The notes beneath the pieces are model-generated. The model did not search any database, was not told the DNA's origin, and saw only the letters and a list, made by a program, of their open reading frames with translations. From Desmonostoc muscorum FACHB-395 (GTDB lineage: Bacteria > Cyanobacteriota > Cyanobacteriia > Cyanobacteriales > Nostocaceae): DNA of 64,000 nucleotides. The translations under genes and the position numbers were made by a program. Position 1 is the stretch's first letter. Every line of letters starts with the position of its first letter. The DNA lies in NCBI RefSeq assembly GCF_014698035.1, contig NZ_JACJSF010000009.1, positions 62,001-126,000 on the forward strand, read 5' to 3'. Of the stretch, positions 20,168-29,344 are shown one piece after another.

Positions 20168-22333
20168 TTAATTATCCTCGATCGCTGAGGAACGACGGCG
20201 GCGACGGCGGCTAGCAGTGGCGGCGCTGTTTGCATCACTTTCATCTGCGATCGCATTGGCGGCGCTGCTTGAATCATTTTCATCTGCGATCGCTTTGACG
20301 GAGGCTTTTGCAGGCAAGCTTTCCGAAGGATTGGCAGTCAACTCAGCTGGTTCAGCTGTCTCTTCTATCAAAGATTTTTGTTCTGGCTCAATAACTTTTG
20401 GTATTGGTGATTTGGTTGCAACTACTTCCGGTATTACTTTTTGGGCAATAGGTGATTCTGAGATGGATTCAGTTGGAGTTGTTCGCACTTGACCAGGCTG
20501 AATCACGTTAATAATCACAGATTTGGTATTTTTAACCTCTTGCTCTAACTTCACCAAGGGAGATATTCCCATCAAGGCAAACATATCCTGTTCCTGGAGG
20601 CTCATTTCTACAGTTCTAATCTCCGGTGGTTCTACCACTGGTTTAACTGGTTCTGGCTTGATAACTTTAGCACGCTCTACAGTGCGCTCTACTCTTTCAT
20701 TCCAACCTGGTTTACCAAGGGTAGGTGAGGGAATTTCTGGTGCAACTCCTAATTCTGGTTCTACATCAAGGTCTAAATCTGGCTCGTTGACAAAAGCTAG
20801 TGGATTGGCAATAACCCGAGATTCATCTTTCCCGTTTAACCCATTGATGCCAATTCGACTGCGGCGAGTGCGGGTACGACGCTTATTATCATTAAGTTCT
20901 TGATAACTAGGATGATTAATCAAATTTAGGTTAGCCGATTCTGAGTCGCCGTCAAATGCTTCCCCAAACCCATCATAAGTTTCTCTTTCTCGTGGTTCCG
21001 GGACGCGGGCAGATGGCTGACGTGGTTCTCGGTGAGGTAGGGATACAAAACGCTCACGCTCTGCTGTTTCTGCTGGTATTGGTAATCGGTTTTCGAGTTC
21101 TCCAGGCAGACGCACAGTATGCCCTAAACCGCCACAGGTGGGACAAGTTTCACCAAACAATTCGTAAATATTTTGACCCTGACGTTTGCGGGTCAGTTCT
21201 ACTAAACCCAGTTCTGTAAGTTGAGCAATCTGGGGACGAGCTTTGTCTGCTTTGAGTCCTTTATTAAAGTGTTCGAGAACTTGCAGTTGGTCACGCCGCG
21301 ATTCCATATCAATAAAATCAACGACGATTACCCCGGCAATATTCCGCAGACGCAACTGGCGAGCAATTTCTGTTGCAGCTTCGCAGTTTGTCCACAAAAC
21401 TGTTTCTCTGGCTGTTGCCGATCGCGTGAAGGAACCTGAGTTAACATCGATTACGGTTAGTGCCTCCGTTGGCTCGATGATGATGTAACCTCCAGAAGGT
21501 AGGTCTACTCTGGGTTTCAGGGCTTCTCTAATTGCAGCACTGATCCGGAAATACTCTAAAATTGGAGAGCGATCGCGGTGATGGTCAATCAACAATCCTT
21601 GCGGTGTTTGACCGCCACTCCAATTCTGTAAGTACTGCTTCACGCGCTTCAAACCAGTACTGGAATCTACGACAATCCGATTGACATCCGCGCCGTACAT
21701 ATCCCGCAATACGCGCTGGATAAAATCATCGTCTCGGTTGAGCAGTGCTGGGGCACGGGTAGAATGCGCTTCCTGCTGAATCGCCTCCCATTGCTTTTGC
21801 AGCAACTCCAAATCTTCCATAATCGCTTCTTCTGGTTTGCCTTCGGCTTCTGTACGCACGAGCAAACCCATTCCCGCCGGTTTTACCAAAATCGCTAGTG
21901 CCCGTAAGCGGTTGCGCTCACTTTCACTTTTAATTCGTCGGGATAAATTTACGCCCCTACCATAAGGCATTAGTACTACGTAGCGTCCGGGTAAGGTGAT
22001 ATTACCTGTGAGCCTGGGCCCTTTTGTCCCCGTTGGCTCTTTCATTACTTGCACCAAAACTTTCTGCTGTGGTGCTAATAGTTCTGTAATGGCTGCTGCG
22101 GTACGCTTTAGCTTCAATGGCCCCAAGTCGGTGACATGAATAAAACCGTTGCGCTCTGGGTCGCCAATATTCACAAAAGCCGCATCTATCCCAGGTAATA
22201 CGTTTTCTACTACTCCTAAGTAGATATCACCTATTTGATGATGACCGGTAGCAACAACGAGTTCCTGTATTTGATCTTCGGAAAAGACAGCAGCAATTTG
22301 GTGCTGCTCCGCGATGATAATTTGTTTTGGCAT
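20168..22333 (-). CDS. rne: Ribonuclease E/G
   Basis: The endoribonuclease that starts decay and processing of much RNA. The 721-residue protein has the N-terminal S1 domain (about residues 35-120, GDIYLGVVENVLPGIDAAFVN in order), the catalytic core with TVIDVNSGSF and VVDFIDM, and the zinc-link CPTCGGLG near residue 415. The low-complexity C-terminal half is rich in Pro, Glu and Val and ends with [22 protein letters not shown] is the cyanobacterial peptide reported to recruit polynucleotide phosphorylase. The long upstream leader is full of hairpins (see 22334-22650). Confidence 0.95.
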   Translation of the reverse strand: MPKQIIIAEQHQIAAVFSEDQIQELVVATGHHQIGDIYLGVVENVLPGIDAAFVNIGDPERNGFIHVTDLGPLKLKRTAAAITELLAPQQKVLVQVMKEPTGTKGPRLTGNITLPGRYVVLMPYGRGVNLSRRIKSESERNRLRALAILVKPAGMGLLVRTEAEGKPEEAIMEDLELLQKQWEAIQQEAHSTRAPALLNRDDDFIQRVLRDMYGADVNRIVVDSSTGLKRVKQYLQNWSGGQTPQGLLIDHHRDRSPILEYFRISAAIREALKPRVDLPSGGYIIIEPTEALTVIDVNSGSFTRSATARETVLWTNCEAATEIARQLRLRNIAGVIVVDFIDMESRRDQLQVLEHFNKGLKADKARPQIAQLTELGLVELTRKRQGQNIYELFGETCPTCGGLGHTVRLPGELENRLPIPAETAERERFVSLPHREPRQPSARVPEPRERETYDGFGEAFDGDSESANLNLINHPSYQELNDNKRRTRTRRSRIGINGLNGKDESRVIANPLAFVNEPDLDLDVEPELGVAPEIPSPTLGKPGWNERVERTVERAKVIKPEPVKPVVEPPEIRTVEMSLQEQDMFALMGISPLVKLEQEVKNTKSVIINVIQPGQVRTTPTESISESPIAQKVIPEVVATKSPIPKVIEPEQKSLIEETAEPAELTANPSESLPAKASVKAIADENDSSSAANAIADESDANSAATASRRRRRRSSAIEDN

Positions 22334-22650
22334 TCAATTTCCTCAAAAATTGGCAGCACCAATAGGTCTGGAGGTTTGTTATACCTTTGTTGCCCTTGCA
22401 ACCCTCAAAAGGCGCTACTGATGATAAAAATCGCAAACCTGATGTTCTAAGTTAAATAGCTATTGGCGCTCTTAAGAGCGTTTTCACGGCGGATTATTCC
22501 AGAACGGCTGCATGTTTAAGCAATTAAATCAACCATCTATGGTTGATTTGCAATGCAATACTCTCAATGAAGAGAGTTCTGAGTTGAAAGTTGTAAATCC
22601 TGAGTGAGTTTTTAACTCAGGAAGCTTTTTTTGAGAGTAACCTACTGAAG
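22334..22650 (-). promoter_or_regulatory. Structured probable 5' leader of rne
   Basis: Three inverted repeats lie within 320 bases of the rne start: CGCTCTTAAGAGCG (22467-22480), AAATCAACCAT with ATGGTTGATTT (22526-22536 and 22539-22549), and CCTGAGT with ACTCAGG (22599-22605 and 22615-22621). RNase E mRNAs elsewhere have long leaders through which the enzyme controls its own message, so a similar role is inferred. No transcription start can be located from sequence. Confidence 0.5.
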
Positions 22651-23185
22651 TCGTTAAGAAAAAGAAACTATTTCTATTTTCCATTCCCTGGATTTATTCT
22701 TAGGGTTATACTCAGCAACGCCAGCTGCTACCCTACTTTTAAGCCGCGCTTTGCGCGTCTGGTGAACGTCTGCAAATCGGCTTAACCTACAACAGTTGTT
22801 TACCCTACGGTAACACCAAGGGCGAACAACTCTAGAAGAGTAACGCACTAGCTCTTGGGCAATACTGGGGATTAGACATTCAGCAGTTGTTGGAAAAGTA
22901 TGGATTTAGAGAAGCTAACCGAGCCTGCTGTTAGTTACTGATTCACAAGTTAGCTATAGAGAGAGTGTGTGTTCTTTAATCTGCCTCAGTTTGTCTGGGA
23001 TAAAATCCTAGAAGTTGCACTCTAATATCTTTGCTTTCGCCCCCTGAACACCAGGGTAGTGAACCAGCTAATTCAATGCAGCGCCAGAAAAATTCTCTTC
23101 ACCCCATTCTAACGCAACCTTGCTAAAAATCAATTCCGACGATGTGCCATGTTAGGACAACTACTAGCAAGCTGCCCTACAGGGA
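22651..23185. other. Intergenic region upstream of the rne leader
   Basis: Nothing here forms a convincing gene. The part at about 22730-22850 (ACCCTACGGTAACACCAAGGG and neighbours) has the look of dispersed cyanobacterial intergenic repeats. The right end follows the stop of the large radical SAM gene. Confidence 0.4.
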
Positions 23186-25852
23186 TTATACCGCTAAAAT
23201 TAGCCGATTGCGGTGGATGTGCAGGAGTTGAAATTCTCCACTCCCCACTATCCCTAGCATAAACAGGATTTGTTCAGGACGCAATAGAAAACCATCTTGG
23301 CGATAGCTACCTACATAACGGATAACAGATATAGATTCTGCAATGCCTTTGTGAGTTTCTACTAATTCCAGTTCAAATAAGCGATCGCGCAGATTTATTA
23401 ACTGGCTCTTACCTGACTTTGTTGTATGCTCGTACCAAAGCTCATCCTTTGCTTTGATGGTATCAATCCAGTTTTGCCATTGTATAGGTGTTGTTTCTTC
23501 AAGTGCTGCTACGGTAATTAAATATTCTGCGGTTTCTAGCAGTTGAGTAGCTGCCGGAGTTTTTAAATCTATCTGCTCCACATTATATATAGGTATGTCT
23601 GTGGGCATTTCCCGAACCAATTCTTCTCGAAAAGTATCGATGTCCACTGGTACAGTTAACTCAAAATCCGCAATTTCACCGCTACTAGTAGCACCTAGAG
23701 CCAAAGCAGTTGCTACAGAAATTCGCGGCATTGGATGAAACCCACCAGTGAAAGCAATAGGCAAGCCTGCTCGCCGCACAACTCGGTCAAACAGACGGAT
23801 TAAATCTAGGTGGCTTACCAAAGCCATATTACCCTGTTTTCCAAACCAAACTCGTAGTCGTTGTGCCTTGGTTGTGTTGGGAACAAAATCGCCAGCGAAT
23901 TGTGGGATAACAGGTGGTGCAATCACGACGTTATGGCCAAAGTCGGTTCCACATACGCCACAGTGAGAACAACCTTCAAAAGAGCAGTCGGGTACAATTG
24001 CGGCTGCTAAGGCGCGTTGTAAGTCTTCTTTGAGCCAGTTTTTATCAATCCCGGTATCAATATGATCCCAAGGTAGGGGAGTATCTAGGGAGTGAGGACT
24101 AAGGGATTGGGCTTTTTCCGCATCTGGCGATTTGTTCTGCTCTTGTGCGTGAAACAAATTCCATTCGCCATTTTCTACTTGGCGGTATTTCCAATCTAGA
24201 TCGGCCCCGGCGATCGCATCTCCCCAAGCGCTAAAAGCCTGATCTAAATTTTCATACCAGGAATCCATCCCTGCACCCAATTCCCAGGCGCGGCGGACTA
24301 CTTTGCTCAAATTGCGATCGCCTCGTCCCACAAAATCTTCCATTGCCGAAATGCGGACATCGGTAAAATTTACCTTCATTCCCTTCATCCGGCGGAATTC
24401 TTGCCGCAACAGGTTTTGTTTGCGCTTAAATTCAGTGGTAGAAACTGAGTGCCACTGGAATGGTGTATGGGGCTTGGGCGTAAAGTTAGAAATTGTCAGG
24501 TTAAAGTTCAGCGGTTTTCTACCTTTGCCTCGGCATTCTCGCTGTAGCCAGCTGACTGTTTCCGCAATGCCCAAAACATCAATATCCGTCTCACCCGGCA
24601 AGCCAATCATAAAATACAACTTTATTTTATCCCAGCCTTGCTCCCAAGCGGTTTTTACTCCCCGCAACAATTCTTCATTCGTCAAACCTTTATTTACGAT
24701 GTCTCGCATCCGCTGAGTTCCAGCTTCTGGAGCAAAAGTTAGTCCACCTTGCCGTGTACCTCCAAGGATATTGGCAATATTCTCATCAAATCTGTCTACC
24801 CGTTGGCTTGGTAGAGTCAGAGAAATATTTTCATTTTTTAAGCGATTTTTGATTTCCATCCCCACTGCTGGTAGGGACAAATAATCAGAACAACTCAGAG
24901 ATAGGAGGGAAAACTCATTGTAACCAGTTGCCCGCATTCCCTGTTCAATTGCTTCTACAACCTTATCGGGTTCTACATCCCGTGCTGGCCGAGTTAGCAT
25001 TCCTGGTTGACAGAAGCGACAGCCACGAGTGCAACCACGCCGAATCTCAATTGTCAAACGGTCATGCACCGTTTCTACATAAGGAACTAACCCAATGGAA
25101 TATGCTGGTATGGGGGTTGCCACACGTCGCAGAATTCGTTTTGGTACGTCAGTGCGACGAGGATGAACTGAGCCATCCTCTGCCATGTCGTAAAACTGAG
25201 GCACATATACGCCTGGTATCTGTGCCAAATCCAGTAACAGATTTTCCCGACTTAATCCTGCTTGTTTGCCTTCTTCCAATACCAAACCAATTTCTGGGAG
25301 CAGTTCTTCTCCATCCCCAAGGGCGATAAAGTCGAAAAAGTCAGCGTAAGGCTCAGGATTCGATGTTGCTGTTTGCCCACCAGCAAAAATCAACGGAAAC
25401 TGAGATTGGAGGTTAGTAAATTCTCCCCCTGCTTCCACCGCTCTTTGCCTTTCTCTCCACGTCAAGGGAATTCCAGCCAGATCCAACATTTCTAGGATAT
25501 TAGTTGCACCTAGTTCGTAACTGAGGCTAAAACCTAAAATGTCAAATTCTGTGAGCGATCGCTTTGACTCTACCGCAAACAATGGCGTATTAGTTTCGCG
25601 GAGTTTGGCTGCCAGGTCTTTTCCTGGGAGGTAGGCGCGATCGCACAATTGACGCGGTTGGGCATTCAAGATGTTGTATAGGATAATGTGCCCTAAATTA
25701 GATGCACCGACTTCATATACTTCCGGGTAGGTTAATACCCAGCGTATTCCTGTCTTATCCCAAGCTTTGTGTACTGCTAAACACTCATTACCAAGGTAAC
25801 GCCCTGGTTTTAAAATATCCGATGTTATTAATTTCTCAACTGCAACAGCCAC
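23186..25852 (-). CDS. Radical SAM protein with B12-binding-like N-terminus and DUF2344 C-terminus (TIGR03960-type)
   Basis: The 888-residue protein joins three parts. Residues about 30-230 look like a B12-binding-type Rossmann region (GASNLGHIILYNILN). The radical SAM core carries the 4Fe-4S motif in RRGCTRGCRFCQPG and GLPGETDIDV. The C-terminal part, from QRLRVWFGKQGNMALVSHLD, matches DUF2344 (TIGR03936), with a CSFEGCSHCGVCG cysteine cluster in between. The family is widespread and partly linked to tRNA modification or ribosome-related genes, but I do not know a proven reaction. The gene is monocistronic. Confidence 0.88.
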   Translation of the reverse strand: MAVAVEKLITSDILKPGRYLGNECLAVHKAWDKTGIRWVLTYPEVYEVGASNLGHIILYNILNAQPRQLCDRAYLPGKDLAAKLRETNTPLFAVESKRSLTEFDILGFSLSYELGATNILEMLDLAGIPLTWRERQRAVEAGGEFTNLQSQFPLIFAGGQTATSNPEPYADFFDFIALGDGEELLPEIGLVLEEGKQAGLSRENLLLDLAQIPGVYVPQFYDMAEDGSVHPRRTDVPKRILRRVATPIPAYSIGLVPYVETVHDRLTIEIRRGCTRGCRFCQPGMLTRPARDVEPDKVVEAIEQGMRATGYNEFSLLSLSCSDYLSLPAVGMEIKNRLKNENISLTLPSQRVDRFDENIANILGGTRQGGLTFAPEAGTQRMRDIVNKGLTNEELLRGVKTAWEQGWDKIKLYFMIGLPGETDIDVLGIAETVSWLQRECRGKGRKPLNFNLTISNFTPKPHTPFQWHSVSTTEFKRKQNLLRQEFRRMKGMKVNFTDVRISAMEDFVGRGDRNLSKVVRRAWELGAGMDSWYENLDQAFSAWGDAIAGADLDWKYRQVENGEWNLFHAQEQNKSPDAEKAQSLSPHSLDTPLPWDHIDTGIDKNWLKEDLQRALAAAIVPDCSFEGCSHCGVCGTDFGHNVVIAPPVIPQFAGDFVPNTTKAQRLRVWFGKQGNMALVSHLDLIRLFDRVVRRAGLPIAFTGGFHPMPRISVATALALGATSSGEIADFELTVPVDIDTFREELVREMPTDIPIYNVEQIDLKTPAATQLLETAEYLITVAALEETTPIQWQNWIDTIKAKDELWYEHTTKSGKSQLINLRDRLFELELVETHKGIAESISVIRYVGSYRQDGFLLRPEQILFMLGIVGSGEFQLLHIHRNRLILAV

Positions 25853-26011
25853 TGTGCTATCTTCTAGCTACCTTAATTACAGCTAACCAAACCCAACATT
25901 AGCATTGAATTAGGTCTCCTAACATAGTTTCTCGTTGTAACTTATAACTCCTTTACATAAACTCCACTTTTTAACCGAACTTTTGTGCTTTTACATACAT
26001 AAAGTTATAAA

Positions 26012-26341
26012 TTATGTTGCAGCTAACTCAATTTCACCATCCAATATTTCAAATACGCTGTCGAGTTGCGTTAGTTCAAAAATAATTCTAATTGACGGAG
26101 CTACAGCACAAAGTCGCAAACCCCTTTCTAAACTCAGAGCCAACTTGTGTGTAGATAACAATGCCATTAACCCCGCGCTATCTAAGGATTCTACTGCTGC
26201 GAGGTCTACTACCAAGATGGAAATATCATTTTGTACCAACGCTGTGGTCATATCTCGTTCAAATTCCAAGGCGTTTGTCGCATTCAAATACCCTTGGGGG
26301 CGAATGACTGCAATTTTGGGATAGTTAAGCACTGCTTGCAT
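26012..26341 (-). CDS. STAS-domain protein, anti-sigma factor antagonist type
   Basis: A 109-residue single STAS domain of the SpoIIAA/RsbV kind, which in other bacteria is phosphorylated by a partner-switching kinase and frees a regulator when unphosphorylated. The key region LVVDLAAVESLDSAGLMALL contains the DSAG motif with the serine that is normally phosphorylated. No kinase or phosphatase partner is adjacent. In cyanobacteria such proteins often work with PP2C-type phosphatases encoded elsewhere; that is inference here. The start is an ATG with homologous lead-in MQAVLNYPKIAVIRPQG. Confidence 0.88.
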   Translation of the reverse strand: MQAVLNYPKIAVIRPQGYLNATNALEFERDMTTALVQNDISILVVDLAAVESLDSAGLMALLSTHKLALSLERGLRLCAVAPSIRIIFELTQLDSVFEILDGEIELAAT

Positions 26342-26713
26342 AGTTACATCCTATTGAGAATTATTGAAGCGTCACGCTAAGGATTATTTGAACATAAACT
26401 CTATTCTGTTGCATCGACCATACGTCTTAGCTCTCTTTGCTGAATCTTTATTTCTTTAGTATCTCTGTTTAAAGATTGTTATAATTCCAGGTTAAAATGT
26501 GTTTATATATACTTTTTTTTTATCTCAGTTCAAAAACAATCAACATAGACAGCCATAGAGCAAACAAATAATCAGTAACTATGCTGATAAAACTTGCTTA
26601 GTCTATAACTAAGGCTAATTTAGCCAAGTCTTAACGGTAAGTTAAATCTCCCACTTTAGCGTTGCTGATGGCATACGCCAGAGTCATAGCGAATTATCTA
26701 TTTAATTAATTGA
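26342..26713. other. Intergenic region, left part
   Basis: This AT-rich spacer of about 370 bases separates the divergent STAS gene and small gene. Apart from the operator at its right end I see no gene or RNA structure. Confidence 0.4.
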
Positions 26714-26731
26714 TTGTGATCTATATCACAA
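26714..26731. promoter_or_regulatory. CRP-type operator (TGTGA-N6-TCACA)
   Basis: TTGTGATCTATATCACAA is a perfect 7-bp dyad around CTAT and fits TGTGA-N6-TCACA, the site bound by E. coli CRP and by cyanobacterial cAMP receptor proteins (SYCRP1, AnCrpA). It lies 82 bases before the small gene at 26813. It is the only clear match I found in the intergenic DNA of the window. Confidence 0.65.
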
Positions 26732-26812
26732 CTTAATTAGTATTTAGATCGCTCTTTATACTTAGACTTATCTGGGATAATCAGTATCATATTACAGTTG
26801 GATGTATTACTT

Positions 26813-27016
26813 ATGAGAACTAAGTACGCTATTCGTAAATTGGTAGAAAAAGCTCTTGACATTAAAAAGCTAACTCCTGAGATAGAAAATGAAATCAACT
26901 CAGAACTGACAGAACTTGGTTATATTTCTGACGTTGATTATGAAGCTCTGGAATTATTAATGTCGGAGATGGATGCTGGTAGAATTAAGTTGGTTCCTAG
27001 CTTCGGCTATTCCTAA
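26813..27016 (+). CDS. Small conserved-type protein of unknown function
   Basis: The 67-residue charged protein has no membrane segment or known motif: about 20% acidic residues, a helical-looking middle with KKLTPEIENEINSELTELG, and the end KLVPSFGYS. I do not recognise a named family, though small proteins of this style are common in heterocyst formers. I took the ATG at 26813 because a TTG at 26798 would add only a short non-typical lead. The CRP-type operator 82 bases upstream suggests cAMP-dependent control. Function is not assigned. Confidence 0.65.
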   Translation: MRTKYAIRKLVEKALDIKKLTPEIENEINSELTELGYISDVDYEALELLMSEMDAGRIKLVPSFGYS

Positions 27017-27230
27017 CTGCTTATGCATAGAGGTATATCAAGTAAATTTGATGAATACTGAAGTAATCAAAATTCCGAGTTAGTAAAACAAGTTTTAGTA
27101 AAGGTAGGTAGGATAATAAGAGCGATATTATTGTTTGTATTTTTCTCTGAGGTTGATTATTTCAATAACTAGAATGGCGTAAACCGTGCTAATAACCCTC
27201 TACATTATTGTGCATTCGGAGTAAATCGCT

Positions 27231-27383
27231 ATGTAGTTCGCTAAACGCCGAGAAAAAATTCCTCCCTTTCTGTTTGCTGAAATTGTTTACAAGCAGAATG
27301 AACTCGTTGCGAAGGGAGTTGATATCATCAGTATGGCTGTTGGCGCTCCAGATAATTCATATCCTTTGCCCTATGCCTATTGA
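27231..27383 (+). pseudogene. Fragment of an LL-diaminopimelate aminotransferase-like gene
   Basis: Read from the ATG at 27231, this gives M-stop-FAKRREKIPPFLFAEI, then ELVAKGVDIISMAVGAPD. That is the N-terminus of class I aminotransferases of the DapL-like group, which start MxFAKRLE.. and continue with a GVDIIxLGxGDPD motif. The second codon is TAG where CAG would be expected, the conserved G-x-GDPD is altered to VGAPD, and the sequence ends after about 50 codons at a TGA. It is a dead remnant. The functional gene, if any, is outside this window. Confidence 0.75.
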
Positions 27384-27721
27384 TATGCTGACCATAGTTG
27401 GTGAATAAATTGATTAAGTTGCTGCTTGGCGGCTGAGTCAGGCTCAGTTTTTGGTTCTTTTGCTAAAACTTGACTCAAGAAGGTAATTACTTCGGTGTCT
27501 AATGCTGGTCGAAATAAATTTGCAGGCCAAAGCAAGTCAGACGCATCTCGCAAATCGGTAATTAGCGGCGATTCTTGAATCAAAGTAACCATTAGTAAAG
27601 GACGCACCCAGCACAACTGGCGGGAAACTACAAATTGAATGACTTCTGCATACAGATTTCTGTCGCCATGCTCTAAAGACACAATTTGTCCTGGTTGAAG
27701 AAAATCTAGGCTAATGTCCAT
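27377..27721 (-). CDS. Conserved-type hypothetical protein
   Basis: The reading frame encodes about 114 residues from the ATG at 27721 (MDISLDFLQPGQIVSLEHGD); an earlier start at 27760 would add a Pro/Cys-rich lead that looks non-coding. The N-terminal GQIVSLEHGDRNLYAEVIQF looks like a small beta-rich domain, and the rest (RQLCWVRPLLM, SDLLWPANLFRPALDTE) is typical of a cyanobacteria-specific protein family that I cannot name. Its last codons overlap the end of the aminotransferase remnant. No function is proposed. Confidence 0.65.
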   Translation of the reverse strand: MDISLDFLQPGQIVSLEHGDRNLYAEVIQFVVSRQLCWVRPLLMVTLIQESPLITDLRDASDLLWPANLFRPALDTEVITFLSQVLAKEPKTEPDSAAKQQLNQFIHQLWSAYQ

Positions 27722-27900
27722 GATTATGGAGTTTGGGCAGGGGCAAGGATTATTTTGCAATTTCCTTAATTTTAAAAATGAAAATGCGCTAGGTTTAAGG
27801 AAGCTTCTGTAAGATTAGGGTAGCACTCTCACGGCAACTATGTCTCAGACATCTGCTTCACAAGTGGCTACGCAAAACTAAGTAGAGCGGTTTTTCTAGC

Positions 27901-27929
27901 ATAGTATCTGAACAGAGATACTATAGAAT
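27901..27929 (+). promoter_or_regulatory. Palindrome overlapping a possible -10 element upstream of clpS
   Basis: ATAGTATCT (27901-27909) and AGATACTAT (27916-27924) form a perfect 9-bp dyad with a 6-base spacer. The right arm runs into TATAGAAT (27922-27929), which could be a -10 hexamer. That layout suits a repressor site for the clpS transcription unit; the protein that binds is unknown. Confidence 0.45.
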
Positions 27930-28003
27930 AGGTAAATAACTGTTAAGCGATCGCTACACAGAAACTTTGTAGTAGTGAATCAACAAGAAAAGAGCAAAGA
28001 GCC

Positions 28004-28285
28004 GTGTCAGTTGAAACTATTGAAAAGCCTTCCACAATTCGTAAGCTAGCGCCTCGGTATCGCGTTTTGCTCCATAACGATGACTATAACTCTATGGAGC
28101 ATGTTGTGCAGTCACTAATAGCCACTGTACCAAGCCTTACCCAACCCCAGGCAGTTAGCATCATGATGGAAGCCCATACTAACGGGCTAGCTTTAGTCAT
28201 TACTTGCGCTCTGGAACACGCTGAGTTCTATTGCGAAACATTGATAAGTCACGGTTTAAGTAGCACGATTGAACCTGACGAATAG
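28004..28285 (+). CDS. clpS: ATP-dependent Clp protease adaptor ClpS
   Basis: ClpS brings N-degron substrates to the Clp protease. The 93-residue protein has the family core YRVLLHNDDYNSMEHVVQSL, with the Asn-Asp-Asp substrate-binding pocket, then the helices through MMEAHTNGLALVITCALEHAEFY. It begins with GTG. Cyanobacteria often have two ClpS paralogues; this one has the canonical pocket and is ClpS1-like by inspection. The CPBP protease gene follows 66 bases later on the same strand, past a dispersed repeat. Confidence 0.95.
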   Translation: MSVETIEKPSTIRKLAPRYRVLLHNDDYNSMEHVVQSLIATVPSLTQPQAVSIMMEAHTNGLALVITCALEHAEFYCETLISHGLSSTIEPDE

Positions 28286-28315
28286 TCATTGGTCATTGGT
28301 CATTGGTCATTTGTC
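28285..28315. repeat. GTCATTG tandem repeat after clpS
   Basis: Three GTCATTG units and a TCATTTGTC end follow the clpS stop codon directly. They belong to the same family as the repeats in glsF and after rpsJ. Confidence 0.65.
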
Positions 28316-28351
28316 GAAATATAGAGTATTGGCTGGTGACTTAACATTGGT

Positions 28352-29176
28352 ATGAAAAAAAACCTTGTCCGTTTAGCTGAACACCCTGCCCCTATTAGGC
28401 TGGGTTGTTTTATTTTGACTTTATTGTTGCTATGGTTGCCATTAGCTGCACCAATATACTTACTAGTGGATGATTCAAACTTAGAAAGTATATTGACATT
28501 GGTATTGTTATATGCAGTATTTATTTTCCTCCTGAGACTATGGGGTAAATATGTCTACCAACAGCCCCAAATTCTACGGCATTATGGCTTAGAATTCACG
28601 CGACAAAACGGTGTGGATTTGCTGCGTGGCTTGGCTCTAGGGATAATTAATATTCTGATACTTTTTGGGGTAGAAAGTTTGTTGGGTTGGTTGGTGTGGC
28701 AACAACCGAAAGTTTTTTTTGTGAAAGTTGTTTTAGAGGGTTTACTTGTTGGCTTAGGTGTTGGATTTGCTGAGGAATTGTTATTCCGAGGCTGGTTGCT
28801 AGATGAACTACAACGAGATTACAGTCCGCGTGTCGCACTGTGGACAGATGCAACTGCCTTTGCTACATTGCACTTTATTAAACCCTTGGAGGCAATTATT
28901 CATACACTGCCACAATTTCCAGCTTTAGTACTGCTGGGGTTAACGCAAGTATGGGGAAAGCGTTGGCGGAGGGGACGCTTGGGTTTTCCAATTGGTTTGC
29001 ATGGTGGTTTAGTTTGGGGTTACTACATTATTAATGTGGGTAAATTAGTGAAATATTCTGGTCAAGTTCCTGATTGGGTAACTGGTGTGAATAATAATCC
29101 CCTACAAGGAGTGATGGGGGTGTTGTTAATGAGTGTACTAGCTTTGGGGATACGAGGGCGAACAGTGAAAAATTAA
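28352..29176 (+). CDS. CPBP family intramembrane glutamic endopeptidase
   Basis: A 274-residue polytopic membrane protein of the CAAX prenyl protease 2/bacteriocin-processing (CPBP, Abi) family. About eight hydrophobic segments are visible, from LGCFILTLLLLWLPLAAPIY onward. The active-site motifs are present: EE in GFAEELLFRGWLLDE, a conserved His in FATLHFIK, and the late GFPIGLHGGLVW. Many CPBP proteins in cyanobacteria have unknown substrates. It lies downstream of clpS, a neighbourhood seen repeatedly in cyanobacteria from memory, but a functional link is not shown. Confidence 0.9.
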   Translation: MKKNLVRLAEHPAPIRLGCFILTLLLLWLPLAAPIYLLVDDSNLESILTLVLLYAVFIFLLRLWGKYVYQQPQILRHYGLEFTRQNGVDLLRGLALGIINILILFGVESLLGWLVWQQPKVFFVKVVLEGLLVGLGVGFAEELLFRGWLLDELQRDYSPRVALWTDATAFATLHFIKPLEAIIHTLPQFPALVLLGLTQVWGKRWRRGRLGFPIGLHGGLVWGYYIINVGKLVKYSGQVPDWVTGVNNNPLQGVMGVLLMSVLALGIRGRTVKN

Positions 29177-29344
29177 AAATGGAAAAACCTACGTAACGTT
29201 TTGATGAATACTAAAACTATTGTTATGCCGACTGTTTCCTGAGTATGCAACAACACGAACAATAGCTAAAGTTTAGCTGTTATTGTTGTGATTACACGCT
29301 TACTAAATTGTTTCTATAATGGGTTATGTTAAGCCCACTATCCT

